Of a stretch of 13,634 nucleotides of DNA, positions 13,601-13,634 are shown piece by piece. Each line of letters opens with the position of its first letter. Positions within the stretch are counted from its first letter, which is position 1. The translations under genes and the position numbers were made by a program. The stretch is taken from assembly GCA_021205485.1 (NCBI GenBank), contig JAJPXK010000090.1:7286-20919 (forward strand). Direction: 5' to 3'. The notes beneath the pieces were generated by a model that saw only the letters and a program-made list of their open reading frames with translations, was not told where the DNA came from and did not search any database. Source of the stretch: Clostridia bacterium (GTDB lineage Bacteria; Bacillota; Clostridia; Christensenellales; Borkfalkiaceae).

Positions 13601-13634
13601 TTTATGCAAAAAAGCTCTTTTTTATTTTAACATA

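Noticed and set aside
13608..13623. AAAAAAGCTCTTTTTT as a terminator
   Set aside because: A 7-bp A/T-dominated stem with a 2-nt loop is too weak, and the sequence is more likely AT-rich promoter-upstream DNA.

Overview
The window looks like a chromosomal segment of a low-to-mid GC member of the Clostridia (Firmicutes/Bacillota). The basis is the priA - def - fmt - rsmB - rlmN gene order typical of that phylum, strong AGGAG-type ribosome binding sites, heavy use of AGG (Arg) and ATA (Ile) codons, a monoderm-style lipoprotein, and a VTC / DUF4956 / Cthe_2159-type gene trio of the kind I associate with Clostridia. I cannot fix the genus.

Left half (27-6667, all + strand): a housekeeping cluster for replication restart and translation. 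PriA is followed by peptide deformylase, methionyl-tRNA formyltransferase, the 16S rRNA m5C methyltransferase RsmB and the radical-SAM methyltransferase RlmN. Def, Fmt and RsmB overlap and are probably translationally coupled. Between priA and def sits an unexpected gene for a small TIR-domain protein with a TPR-like tail. It carries the candidate catalytic Glu of NAD-cleaving TIR domains.

Centre (6661-7041): a 374-base gap without genes separates the two converging gene blocks. It holds a 7-nt tandem repeat starting at the rlmN stop codon, a strong bidirectional terminator hairpin, and an imperfect inverted-repeat element of a type dispersed in many bacteria (spurious translation 'CHPERSAK...'), ending in a tandemly duplicated 28-bp unit.

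Right half (7042-13537, all - strand; read from high to low coordinates): first a two-component system (OmpR/PhoB-type response regulator, then sensor kinase). Next comes an AT-richer pair of small genes, one resembling the Cys/His-rich C-terminal end of MuF/SPP1-gp7 phage head proteins. Last is a tightly overlapping three-gene operon: VTC-type polyphosphate polymerase, DUF4956 membrane protein, and a large lipoprotein with a Cthe_2159-like beta-helix. The last three genes probably act together on the intracellular synthesis and surface handling of a polyanion, which is inferred. The response-regulator promoter and the VTC-operon promoter carry the same TTTAAGCTT-type element, with a half-site at the same distance from the -10 box. 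This suggests, without proving, that the two-component system controls both and that the small gene pair was inserted between them.

The best candidates for new biology are the TIR-TPR gene inside a translation operon, the VTC/DUF4956/beta-helix operon with its putative regulator, and the MuF-like small gene pair.
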